From: Alphaproteobacteria bacterium UBA2947
GTDB taxonomy: Bacteria; Pseudomonadota; Alphaproteobacteria; Rs-D84
Direction: 5' to 3'
Length of the DNA: 20,434 nucleotides
Assembly (NCBI GenBank): GCA_002348925.1
Contig: DEBV01000002.1
Coordinates: forward strand, 22,808 to 43,241
The notes beneath the pieces were generated by a model, which saw only the letters and a list, made by a program, of their open reading frames with translations, was not told the DNA's origin and made no database searches. A program made the translations under genes and the position numbers. Below, in pieces: positions 5,972 to 13,108 of the stretch (the first letter of the stretch is position 1; each line of letters opens with the position of its first letter).

Positions 5972-8422
5972 TTACTTAACTTCTATTGGTGGAAAACAAT
6001 CGCCACCACTATCTGGACAACAGTTAAATCCTGCAGCGCCCATATCGGTATAGGTTTCGCCCGCACAGCACCCGTTTGCATCAGGCGCATTACCATCATC
6101 GCAAGTTAATACTTCTGCTGCTGCGGCTTCTTCTGCAACAAAATCATTTGGTTTTGCCCATGGATTAACTATGTTGTCGTTGTCATCGTATTTTAATCCA
6201 AGCACTTCTGTGTTGTATGCTTTTTTCTGTTCGTCTGTGCCAGATTGAACGAACGTGCCTGTTGTTTGATTAAATTGAACATCTCCATATTTTTCTGCTG
6301 CTTGAGTTTTTACACTTTCATTGTACGCCGCTTGTTTAGCATTGTTCTTTGCCTGATAGTTTTGTGATTCACAGTACATATAAACTGTTCTGTAATCCGA
6401 ACCAGAATTAGCCCAATTAGAACCAATAGTCACTTTGCCGTTCTTATCTGTTGTGCAATATTGCATCAAATCAAATGAACGAACCTGACCAACCCATGAA
6501 GAATCTTTTGTGTCTATTTCAACTTTGTTTTTCAAACTTGCCCATGAACGACGTTTTTCTGAACCGTATGTTGTAAACGCACATTTTTTACCTGGATTAT
6601 CTTCTGCATCACATGTGACAATCAAATCAACTGGTGAAAAGACATTTATACGCGTACCCGCGGCAATAGAAAACGGTGGTACTGTATTATCGATTGCATC
6701 AACCAATAATTTTTGAGTAATTTTATTCCATGTGTTAATAATTTCTTGTTTCGCCATTTCTGATGAACGGATTGTACCAGATTGAACAATCGTATTATTA
6801 TCCAAATCAATTTGACTTATAACAGTATCTGCAATTGGCGAAATCATATTAACCGCCGCAGGAACCAAAGATGTCAAAATTGGCATAACCATTTGTTCAA
6901 CATAATCGGTACTGCCGTGCCCTGGGACACCCATACGACCCTGGGCATCAGCAGAATAAGGATCTTGGTCATCGTCTTCAAAATTGAATTCTACGCCGTC
7001 TGGACGAATAAATTGGTACCATTTGATATTCATACGGCCAAATGCCTGGTATGGACCTGGCAGGTTGCCGTCCAGATAACCCATTAACAATGTACCTGTT
7101 GGTAATATTATTGTGCGACCATCATCAGAATAAACATTTCTGTCAACCGTTGCACGAACAGGGATACTGTGATTTTTTGAAGGGTCGCATGGTCCAGATA
7201 CTGTTTTTGAACATCCATAAACACTGGGGTCTGCGCGAACTTCGGAAACGATAGTTGCAGGAATCGGTTTAAATTGACGCAATATAAATGTTCTGTCATA
7301 TGGACGTGAAGAAATTATCGATTCAGCAGTAGTAGCAGAACCTTTTAGAGCCGCGTAATCATACTTTTTTTCACCCCATTTTTCCCAATCATCATTGAAC
7401 AGATTCCTCATAGCGTGTTCGTTATCATATGTTTTTCCGCCTGTTTCCCAAACTGCACCTTCTCCGAATGTTCCGTTGCTGGTTGGTGCAACAGAAGAAC
7501 GTGGTGATGCCAATTTTGGAATGGATAAATTTCTTGAACGGACATTACGATAACCAATATGATCTGAATCTGTACCGATTTTTGAACCGTCTTTTAACGA
7601 AGTAATAACGCCAGTTGCTATATCATATTTACCAGTTGGATTCGAACAATCTTTGTCAGAGAACGGATGAAAATAATTCGCACCACGTTCTGGTTTTATC
7701 CAACCAATTTGACGACCAGATTGATCGTATCCTGGAATTGCAAATTCAGAACATGTTTCAGGCTGTAAAACAAATTCATCTTTTTCTTTCAACGGATTTT
7801 TTACTGCAACAGTTTTTATTTCCTTGGCTGCTTTTTCAATTATTGGCGCAAGCTCTTCTTCGTCTTCTTCTGGTTCAATAACAACAGGTTTTGGTGCAAC
7901 CACAGGTTTCTTTTCCACAACTGGTTCAACTTTCTTTGGTTCTTCTTTTTTCCACGAAGAATATTTAACAACAACTTCTTGTGTTTTTACCAATTCTGGT
8001 TGTGATTCAACATACCAATTTATTTTCAAAGTTGCTTCTGTTTCTTTTTGCACAAACGTTGGTTTATAAATAACCTTGATTATGCATAAATCAGTTGCGC
8101 CATCACGACAATTATCAGTTGTTTTTATACCGTCTGCCTTGATGTCTATATCTTTGATAATAACAGGTGCACTGACCGAAACAGTGATGCTTTCATTTTC
8201 TGTTTTTCCAACTTCGATACCTGTTAAATCAACAGATTGTGGATCCACTTCAAAGGAAAGATTTTCGTTCATTTTTTCTGTTGGTGTGTTGTTTGATTTA
8301 TGCCCCAACAACAAAGCCAACAAAATAATCACAACAACAAACGCCGCACCCAACAATATCCATTGGATATGTTTTGGTGTATTGTCTTTAAATTCTTTAA
8401 ACTGTTGTTTTAAATTTTTCAT
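5972..8422 (-). CDS. virB10: Type IV secretion core protein VirB10 (TrbI family), with extra N-terminal and C-terminal domains
   Basis: 816 residues, about twice the usual VirB10 length. Short cytosolic N-terminus, one membrane helix (about 20–40), then a periplasmic domain (about 55–155) with β-strand pattern and C105/C113 that looks like an ASPM/SPD-2/Hydin Ig-like fold. Next comes a K/E/P/V-rich linker (156–200), a region of unknown fold (221–385), and the VirB10/TrbI core (about 385–605). Core signatures are PIPATIVSEV, RATVDRNVYSDDGRTIILPTGTLL, WYQFIRPDGVEF, GRMGVPG and AAGTRINVFSPVDL. The hydrophobic segment 506–535 fits the outer-membrane antenna helices. A tail of about 210 residues follows and ends in a six-cysteine module (C774, C785, C786, C801, C802, C809). 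The protein spans both membranes, linking energy input to the pore. Start ATG 8422 lies 6 bp after the virB9 stop with only an A-rich site, suggesting coupling. Confidence 0.92.
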   Translation of the reverse strand: MKNLKQQFKEFKDNTPKHIQWILLGAAFVVVIILLALLLGHKSNNTPTEKMNENLSFEVDPQSVDLTGIEVGKTENESITVSVSAPVIIKDIDIKADGIKTTDNCRDGATDLCIIKVIYKPTFVQKETEATLKINWYVESQPELVKTQEVVVKYSSWKKEEPKKVEPVVEKKPVVAPKPVVIEPEEDEEELAPIIEKAAKEIKTVAVKNPLKEKDEFVLQPETCSEFAIPGYDQSGRQIGWIKPERGANYFHPFSDKDCSNPTGKYDIATGVITSLKDGSKIGTDSDHIGYRNVRSRNLSIPKLASPRSSVAPTSNGTFGEGAVWETGGKTYDNEHAMRNLFNDDWEKWGEKKYDYAALKGSATTAESIISSRPYDRTFILRQFKPIPATIVSEVRADPSVYGCSKTVSGPCDPSKNHSIPVRATVDRNVYSDDGRTIILPTGTLLMGYLDGNLPGPYQAFGRMNIKWYQFIRPDGVEFNFEDDDQDPYSADAQGRMGVPGHGSTDYVEQMVMPILTSLVPAAVNMISPIADTVISQIDLDNNTIVQSGTIRSSEMAKQEIINTWNKITQKLLVDAIDNTVPPFSIAAGTRINVFSPVDLIVTCDAEDNPGKKCAFTTYGSEKRRSWASLKNKVEIDTKDSSWVGQVRSFDLMQYCTTDKNGKVTIGSNWANSGSDYRTVYMYCESQNYQAKNNAKQAAYNESVKTQAAEKYGDVQFNQTTGTFVQSGTDEQKKAYNTEVLGLKYDDNDNIVNPWAKPNDFVAEEAAAAEVLTCDDGNAPDANGCCAGETYTDMGAAGFNCCPDSGGDCFPPIEVK

Positions 8423-8428
8423 TTTCTT

Positions 8429-9895
8429 TTATTGTATTCTTACCACGTGACAACTTGCACCGCTGAACTTTAATAATTGGTCGCATAATCTTTGCGCTGT
8501 ATCTATATCAGACAAAGGCCCAATGCGTAAACGATATAAACGCGCGGTTGCAGAATCAGAACCCAAATCACCAACGCCTTGTTCATCAACCGCAAAGAAT
8601 ACACTATTTTTATACGGACTTAAAATACCTTCGCCATCATCGCCACTAAATTTAGCCAATAAACTGGTCCAGTAATCATTTAAAGCCTTTACCGAAGTGT
8701 CAGATTTTAATTCAACTGCAACGCCAGCCTGGTTGCTGGAAATCAGTGGAATATTTGTTTGTGGCAAATAAGAACCAGCTGTAGTGCGTGCTGTTGGAAT
8801 CATATTAACACCACCAGCATTGCCATACATTGCATTTGGTTGGTCATATACATACATAGGTGTTGCACTGTAATCCATGATGCTTTGGTTTATCGCATAT
8901 TGTTCGTCAGTGTATGCAACAGCATTCAAAGATTGGTTTGCCGCCAAAGATTGTGCAACATTTGCTTCTGCCAAAGCCATAACAGATGCTGTATCTGCAA
9001 TCAAGAAAGGCTTAGCACGTTTTTTGATGCAAACAATTCTCTGACCACTGCGCAGAACCATATCGCCAACTGCTTCGACTATCAGTAAACGACCATCTTC
9101 GCCGTCTGTGCGGAATCCGACAGGGCTTTCGCCACCTTCAACTAAAAGTGATACGACTGGACGTTGTGTCATAGAAATAACTTTGTCGCCGAAATCGATG
9201 TATGTGAATATGCGGTCACGCCATACACGTTCAGGTGCAATAACATAATCATCAGGATTTGGAACAAATATATCCAAATCAAAACGGAATTCAGACGGGT
9301 CGATTTTCATTGTTTTTATCCATCCGTAATCTTCACCGTCAACACCGATAGTGTTTGTTGTAGTTGCGGCAGATTTGTTAAATACAGACCCCATAGAACC
9401 ACCAGCCGCAGTTGTTGTGGAAGTTGGTATGTTTGCTTTGCCACCCAAAGATACATCAACTTGAGAATAAGTGATTTCACTGGAATTCACAGGATATGCA
9501 CGCAGATAAAAGATATAAGTGTTTCCAGATTGCCCGGTTACAATCATATTTGTATCATTACCAGCATTACCAGAAGATGGTGTGATATACATCGTATTGC
9601 CACCTTTGTCTGGTTTTATTTCAAATAAACCGTCGTTTCCAACAACTGCATCTGCAATTTTTTCGCCATTTGGCAATACTACCAAAGTTGCCATGCCTGC
9701 ACGTGTTTTGATTGGTAAAACAGTTCCTGTTGTCCAGGTAAGATTTGCATAACCTGGTTTTGTAGAACCAGCGGTCATATTTGCGTTTGGATTGTCCCAT
9801 GCTGCCTGAAAAGTTGCTTCTGCATATGCAGGAAAAGCGCAGCATAAAACCGCCAACAAAGAAATACTTAATTTACATGTTTTTACAAAAGTCAT
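8429..9895 (-). CDS. virB9: Type IV secretion outer-membrane core protein VirB9 fused to a C-terminal SPOR domain
   Basis: 488 residues; typical VirB9 proteins are about 260–300. A signal peptide ends at about AYA-EATF (residue 25). The N-terminal VirB9/TrbG domain (about 50–150) shows LPNGEKIADAVVG, MYITPSSG, TNMIVTG and YIFYLRAY. The C-terminal VirB9 domain (about 220–295) shows VWRDRIFTYIDFG, VSLLVEGGES and DMVLRSGQRIVCI. After an alanine/asparagine-rich stretch comes a SPOR-like domain (about 394–488), with AVELKS at its start and YRLRIGPLSDIDTAQRLCDQL and SCHVVRI at its end. VirB9 forms the outer-membrane ring with VirB7 and VirB10. ATG 9895 is chosen because AAGGA lies nine bases upstream; the in-frame TTG at 9904 overlaps that site. 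It follows virB8 by 29 bp. Confidence 0.93.
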   Translation of the reverse strand: MTFVKTCKLSISLLAVLCCAFPAYAEATFQAAWDNPNANMTAGSTKPGYANLTWTTGTVLPIKTRAGMATLVVLPNGEKIADAVVGNDGLFEIKPDKGGNTMYITPSSGNAGNDTNMIVTGQSGNTYIFYLRAYPVNSSEITYSQVDVSLGGKANIPTSTTTAAGGSMGSVFNKSAATTTNTIGVDGEDYGWIKTMKIDPSEFRFDLDIFVPNPDDYVIAPERVWRDRIFTYIDFGDKVISMTQRPVVSLLVEGGESPVGFRTDGEDGRLLIVEAVGDMVLRSGQRIVCIKKRAKPFLIADTASVMALAEANVAQSLAANQSLNAVAYTDEQYAINQSIMDYSATPMYVYDQPNAMYGNAGGVNMIPTARTTAGSYLPQTNIPLISSNQAGVAVELKSDTSVKALNDYWTSLLAKFSGDDGEGILSPYKNSVFFAVDEQGVGDLGSDSATARLYRLRIGPLSDIDTAQRLCDQLLKFSGASCHVVRIQ

Positions 9896-9924
9896 GTTTT
9901 CCAATCCTTACCTTTTTCAAATCT

Positions 9925-10620
9925 TTACCAAGATGCCACATCTGAATCAAGTGGGTCGCCGCGACCATCCAGAATATCATATTGGACGACCTGAATTCCC
10001 AGCGGATTATTACGCAGTTTTTCCAGGTTTTCCAACGTTCCTGATATCTTTTCATCCAGATCAGATTTTATCCTTATTTGTATCTTATAATTTTTTTGCG
10101 TGGTCTGTCCACCACTATTTTTGCAAACCCAAGTAAATTTTACATTGTAAGTGTCGTTATTCATTTTTAATACAGGTTTGTCGTTATTCGGACTTGAAAA
10201 ATTCACATCACAAGAAACATTTGGCAATTGGTCGCCCAGCGCGAATTCTTTATAAAGAGGTGTTTTTACCATTTTTGAAAAAATATCGTTCGCAGACCAT
10301 GGTTTAACAATCCTTGCCCAGTTTCTGCGTGTTGCGCCAGGTACCGCGGACAAAGTATTTCTTGCAATTACATATTCGCGTACAAAGCCTTCTTTGTAAT
10401 TATTCAGTGCGACTTTGTTATTACTGCTGCTTGGATCAAGTGGTTCAATAACAACATTTGCAGAACGGGTAGGGGTGTATAAAAAGAAAACTTCTGGTCT
10501 TTCCAGTGGCATCATCTTCATCAAAGTAAACACTAACGCGCCCAAAACGACGACAGACGTGGCCAACACAAAGGCCAGAATTCTGGACATTAAAACGGGC
10601 GGTTGAACTATTTTTGCCAC
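9925..10620 (-). CDS. virB8: Type IV secretion inner-membrane protein VirB8
   Basis: 231 residues, a normal VirB8 length and layout: short cytosolic N-terminus, a single membrane helix (about 14–36), and a periplasmic NTF2-like domain. In that domain, NYKEGFVREYVIARNTL (74–90) and the closing NPLGIQVVQYDI (205–216) are the best family matches. C137 and C166 could form a disulfide. VirB8 is an inner-membrane assembly factor that bridges VirB6/VirB4 to the outer core. The start is GTG 10620 with AGGAG five bases upstream (10630–10626); the in-frame ATG 30 bases downstream lacks such a site. It is the first gene of the operon, with a promoter candidate directly upstream. Confidence 0.88.
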   Translation of the reverse strand: MAKIVQPPVLMSRILAFVLATSVVVLGALVFTLMKMMPLERPEVFFLYTPTRSANVVIEPLDPSSSNNKVALNNYKEGFVREYVIARNTLSAVPGATRRNWARIVKPWSANDIFSKMVKTPLYKEFALGDQLPNVSCDVNFSSPNNDKPVLKMNNDTYNVKFTWVCKNSGGQTTQKNYKIQIRIKSDLDEKISGTLENLEKLRNNPLGIQVVQYDILDGRGDPLDSDVASW

Positions 10621-10645
10621 AACTTCTCCTACATATTTATTAGAG

Positions 10646-10675
10646 ATTGTAGAAAATTTTATTTATATAGCGCAA
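10646..10675 (-). promoter_or_regulatory. Candidate promoter of the virB8–virB9–virB10 operon
   Basis: On the minus strand, TTGCGC (10675–10670) and TACAAT (10651–10646) are 18 bp apart. The predicted start is about 20 bp before the GTG of virB8. The upstream minus-strand sequence (about 10680–10740) is A-rich, like an UP element. Confidence 0.5.
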
Positions 10676-10742
10676 GTAAAAAATGATGCTTTTTTGATTT
10701 GTTTTTGACTTTTTTTGTTGAACCAAGGATTTACTTTTTTGC

Positions 10743-10771
10743 TTGCGCAAAATTTTAAAAACATTTATAAT
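10743..10771 (+). promoter_or_regulatory. Candidate promoter P1 for tRNA-Trp–secE–nusG
   Basis: TTGCGC (10743–10748) and a perfect TATAAT (10766–10771) are separated by 17 bp. The −35 word CTTGCGC is identical to that of the divergent virB8 promoter candidate. Confidence 0.55.
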
Positions 10772-10779
10772 ATTTCCGC

Positions 10780-10807
10780 TTGATTTTTAATATAGGTGTG
10801 CTATGCT
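10780..10807 (+). promoter_or_regulatory. Candidate promoter P2 for tRNA-Trp–secE–nusG (extended −10)
   Basis: TTGATT (10780–10785) and TATGCT (10802–10807) are separated by 16 bp, with TG one base before the −10 (10799–10800), an extended −10 form. A start near 10814 would leave a leader of about 70 nt before the tRNA. No gene is seen in 10621–10882; the rest of it is T-rich sequence. Confidence 0.5.
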
Positions 10808-10882
10808 CTAACCGATTATCAGTATAAAATGGCAAAAATGCTGGGGTGTGGTTATGGGCACAGATGCGTAGAATGTTATAAA

Positions 10883-10956
10883 AGGGGCTTAGTTCAACGG
10901 TAGAATATCGGTCTCCAAAACCGCGGATAAGGGTTCGATTCCTTTAGCCCCTGCCA
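10883..10956 (+). tRNA. tRNA-Trp (anticodon CCA), CCA end encoded
   Basis: Acceptor stem AGGGGCT (10883–10889) pairs with AGCCCCT (10946–10952), then G and encoded CCA (10954–10956). The D stem is GTTC/GAAT, anticodon CCA at 10915–10917 in the loop CTCCAAA, and the T arm AAGGG-TTCGATT-CCTTT. The 27–43 pair at the foot of the anticodon stem is a U·C mismatch, and the variable loop is four bases. The gene lies 39 bp before secE, the order common in alphaproteobacteria, but no tuf gene precedes it. Confidence 0.97.
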
Positions 10957-10995
10957 GAAAAATGTTGATAACCAACGCAAAAAAGTGGAAAATAC

Positions 10996-11175
10996 ATGAA
11001 AAAAGTAATAGAATTTATCAAATCAGTACGCAGTGAATGGTTTAAAATTGTATGGCCAACACGTGAAACTGTTATTCATACTACATTTATGATTTTGTTG
11101 TTTTCGGGCTTGGCTGCGTTGTTCTTTTTTGTTGTTGACAGTATTTTAAATGCTTTGGTGAACTGGATTTTCTAA
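10996..11175 (+). CDS. secE: Preprotein translocase subunit SecE
   Basis: 59 residues, the short single-helix form of SecE. An amphipathic N-terminal helix with the conserved EWFKIVWPTRET block (residues 14–25) is followed by one membrane helix (about 29–50). SecE clamps SecY in the SecYEG protein-conducting channel. The start ATG 10996 has only a weak GTGGAA upstream. Position between tRNA-Trp and nusG confirms the call, since secE–nusG is almost universal in bacteria. Confidence 0.96.
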   Translation: MKKVIEFIKSVRSEWFKIVWPTRETVIHTTFMILLFSGLAALFFFVVDSILNALVNWIF

Positions 11176-11196
11176 AGAAATACAAAGGAAAGTGTC

Positions 11197-11742
11197 ATGG
11201 AAGAAAAAATGCAGTGGTTTGTCGTTAATGTTCACACGTCTTGTGAAGACAAAGTTGCACGTGAATTGCGCGAACAAATAGATAAACGTAAATTAAATGC
11301 TTATTTTGGTGAAATTTTGGTTCCAACACGCGAAGTTTCCGAAGTAAAAGCAGGTAAACGTGTCAAAACAGAAAAAAAGTTTTTCCCAGGATATATTGTT
11401 GTTCAAATGGTTATGAACAATGAAACCTTTTCTTTGGTAAAACTGATGCCAAATGTTGTTATGTTTTTGGGTCAGAAAGTTAAAAACCAATCTAAACCAA
11501 TTCCTATCAGTGAAGCAGAAGCGCGCCGCCTGTTGAAACAGGTCGAAGAAGGTTCTGTTGTTGCTGAAGATACTGTCTATGAAGATGGTCAAGAAGTACA
11601 TGTTATCGATGGGCCATTTGCGAACTTTAATGGTATCGCATCTAATGTTGATAATGTTAAACAGAAAATGACAGTAACGATTTTAGTATTTGGACGTGAA
11701 ACCAGTGTTGAATTGGAATTCGCCCAAGTCGAAAGAATTTAA
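11197..11742 (+). CDS. nusG: Transcription termination/antitermination protein NusG
   Basis: 181 residues. The N-terminal NGN domain (about 5–100) starts QWFVVNVHTSCEDKVA and includes KKFFPGYIVVQM (60–71), the RNA-polymerase clamp-binding face. The C-terminal KOW domain (about 131–181) includes GQEVHVIDGPFANFNG. NusG increases elongation rate, helps Rho, and couples transcription to translation through S10. The start ATG 11197 follows AAAGGAAAG at 11184–11192; an in-frame ATG at 11209 is less well spaced. It lies 21 bp after secE and 76 bp before rplK. Confidence 0.98.
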   Translation: MEEKMQWFVVNVHTSCEDKVARELREQIDKRKLNAYFGEILVPTREVSEVKAGKRVKTEKKFFPGYIVVQMVMNNETFSLVKLMPNVVMFLGQKVKNQSKPIPISEAEARRLLKQVEEGSVVAEDTVYEDGQEVHVIDGPFANFNGIASNVDNVKQKMTVTILVFGRETSVELEFAQVERI

Positions 11743-11789
11743 CCGCTTGGTTAAATAAAACTGTGGTAGATGCGCCACATCGCACCACA
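11741..11789 (+). promoter_or_regulatory. Structured leader between nusG and rplK
   Basis: AACC-GCTT-GGTT (11741–11752) is a small perfect hairpin over the nusG stop. Then TGTGGT (11762–11767) and GATG (11769–11772) pair with CATC (11778–11781) and ACCACA (11784–11789) around a CGCCA loop. A second CCACA at 11775–11779 offers an alternative partner for TGTGG. It may be a feedback site for L1 on the L11–L1 mRNA, as in other bacteria; that is inference. Confidence 0.45.
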
Positions 11790-11818
11790 ACACTAACAAG
11801 AAAAAATGAGGTGAAAAA

Positions 11819-12250
11819 ATGGCAAAAAAAGAACTTAAAGGGATTGTTAAACTGGTCGTACCAGCGAAACAAGCTAACCCAGCTCCTCCTATTGGGCCAG
11901 CTTTGGGTGCTGCGGGTGTTAACATCGCAGAATTTTGTAAACAATTTAATGACAAAACAGCAGATAAAGAACCAGGAATGCCAATTCCTTGTATAATCAC
12001 TGTTTATACAGACCGCAGTTTCGAATTTATTATGAAATTGCCACCTGTGTCATATTATATTAAGAAAGCTTTGAAATTGAAGATTGGTTCTCATAAACCA
12101 GGTCGTGATTTTGTCGGCACAATTTCAAAAGCACAAATCGAAGAAATTGCAAAGAACAAAATGCCTGACTTGAATTGCTCTACAATTGAATCAGCATGCA
12201 ATATCGTTGCTGGTCAATGTCGTTCTATGGGCGTAAAGGTGGAGGAATAA
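11819..12250 (+). CDS. rplK: 50S ribosomal protein L11
   Basis: 143 residues, standard length. The N-terminal domain contains LVVPAKQANPAPPIGPALGAAGVN, the proline-rich segment near the thiostrepton site. The C-terminal domain, which binds the GTPase-associated region of 23S rRNA, includes the closing CNIVAGQCRSMGVKVEE. L11 supports elongation-factor function and RelA sensing. The ATG has GAGGTG at 11808–11813. The rplA start is 3 bp after the stop, so the pair is translationally linked. Confidence 0.98.
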   Translation: MAKKELKGIVKLVVPAKQANPAPPIGPALGAAGVNIAEFCKQFNDKTADKEPGMPIPCIITVYTDRSFEFIMKLPPVSYYIKKALKLKIGSHKPGRDFVGTISKAQIEEIAKNKMPDLNCSTIESACNIVAGQCRSMGVKVEE

Positions 12251-12253
12251 GTC

Positions 12254-12928
12254 ATGAAAGTATCAAAAAGAAAACAAACTTGGGCTAATTTGGACGCCAA
12301 AAAAGTTTACGCTTTGGATGAAGCAATTGAAACATTGCGTGGTTTTTGTTCTAAAAAATTCGACGAAAGTTTAGAAATTGCAATCAAATTAGGTATTGAT
12401 GTAACAAAGGCTGATCAAAACATTCGTGGTATGTTATCTTTGCCAAACGGCACAGGTAAAAAAGTCCGCGTTGCAGTGTTCACAGTCAATTCACAAGAAG
12501 ATGCCAAAAAGGCAGGCGCTGATGTTATCGGTGGCGAAGAATTGATTGAAAAAGTTGCAAATGGATTTTTAGATTTTGATCGTGTTATTGCTACACCTGA
12601 TATGATGCCAAAGATGTCAAAAGTTGCACGTGTTTTGGGACCAAAAGGCTTAATGCCAAATCCAAAATTGGGTACCGTCACAAATAACGTAGCAGAAGCA
12701 GTTGCCAGTGCAAAAGCAGGACAAATTGAATACCGTGCTGAAAAGAAAGGTATTATCCATGCTGGTATTGGTAAAATGTCTTTTGAAACATCTAAATTGG
12801 TCGAAAATGCAAATGCTTTGATCGAACAATTGAAAAAAGTTAAACCTGCATCTGCCAAGGGTCAATATATCTTGGGTGCATCTGTTGCAACAACCCAAGG
12901 TCCAGGTCTGAAAGTTGATGTAAAATAA
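12254..12928 (+). CDS. rplA: 50S ribosomal protein L1
   Basis: 224 residues, slightly shorter than E. coli L1. Family blocks visible are SLPNGTGKKVRVAVF, DVIGGEELIEKV, ATPDMMPKMSKVARVLGPKGLMPNPKLGTVT and the closing TTQGPGLKVDVK. L1 forms the mobile stalk that helps release deacylated tRNA from the E site, and in other bacteria represses its own L11–L1 mRNA. GGAGG at 12240–12244, inside the end of rplK, serves as ribosome binding site. Confidence 0.98.
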   Translation: MKVSKRKQTWANLDAKKVYALDEAIETLRGFCSKKFDESLEIAIKLGIDVTKADQNIRGMLSLPNGTGKKVRVAVFTVNSQEDAKKAGADVIGGEELIEKVANGFLDFDRVIATPDMMPKMSKVARVLGPKGLMPNPKLGTVTNNVAEAVASAKAGQIEYRAEKKGIIHAGIGKMSFETSKLVENANALIEQLKKVKPASAKGQYILGASVATTQGPGLKVDVK

Positions 12929-12930
12929 TT

Positions 12931-12955
12931 TTATGGTGGGCATAACCCACCATAA
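12931..12955 (+). promoter_or_regulatory. Perfect hairpin after rplA
   Basis: TTATGGTGGG (12931–12940) pairs fully with CCCACCATAA (12946–12955) around CATAA. No U tract follows, so it is more likely an RNA-processing or stability element than a terminator. It separates the L11–L1 and L10–L7/L12 units. Confidence 0.6.
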
Positions 12956-12960
12956 ACCGA

Positions 12961-13067
12961 GATTTCTGTCCAAGACTGATGGTGTGAAGAAAATCACTTA
13001 ATTCCCATCATAGACAAAGAAAAATTCTTTGGGGCAGGAACCAAGCCCCACCCGTGGCGAAAACCAC
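12961..13067 (+). promoter_or_regulatory. Probable L10 leader (autoregulatory mRNA structure) upstream of rplJ
   Basis: Stem TGATGG (12977–12982) with CCATCA (13005–13010), an outer GTC/GAC pairing (12968–12970 with 13013–13015), then TGGGGC/GCCCCA (13030–13035 with 13045–13050) and GTGG/CCAC (13054–13057 with 13064–13067). Position and multi-helix form match the L10(L12)-binding leader known before rplJ. The family call is from context, not from a covariance search. Confidence 0.55.
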
Positions 13068-13108
13068 AGATGGAAATATTAACAAAAAGCTTAAAAGGAT
13101 ATAAAAAG

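Noticed and set aside
8076..8450. 124-codon plus-strand open frame opposite the start of virB10
   Set aside because: It lies antisense to a well-supported gene, has no ribosome binding site of note and no recognisable motif; it is a by-product of codon bias.
9896..9904. TTG at 9904 as the virB9 start
   Set aside because: It leaves no room for the AAGGA ribosome site, which is correctly spaced for ATG 9895, and the signal peptide is complete from the ATG.
5972..10620. Dot/Icm (DotI–DotH–DotG, IcmL–IcmK–IcmE) identity for the three secretion genes
   Set aside because: Gene order is the same, but the VirB9 N- and C-domain signatures, the VirB8 NPLGIQV end and the central VirB10 DGR...LPTGTLL and GRMGVPG blocks fit the VirB family better.
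10877..10882. TATAAA immediately before tRNA-Trp as its −10 element
   Set aside because: Transcription would start inside the tRNA, so it cannot make the mature 5' end. The upstream candidates at 10743–10807 are better placed.
12415..12858. 147-codon minus-strand open frame inside rplA
   Set aside because: Antisense to L1; composition reflects the L1 codons. Similar antisense frames in the antiporter gene (2007–2486), rplL (13660–14013) and rpoB (17203–17664) were dropped for the same reason.
13070..13108. ATG at 13070 as the rplJ start
   Set aside because: The extra 13 residues are not L10-like and fall in the leader. ATG 13109 has a good ribosome site.
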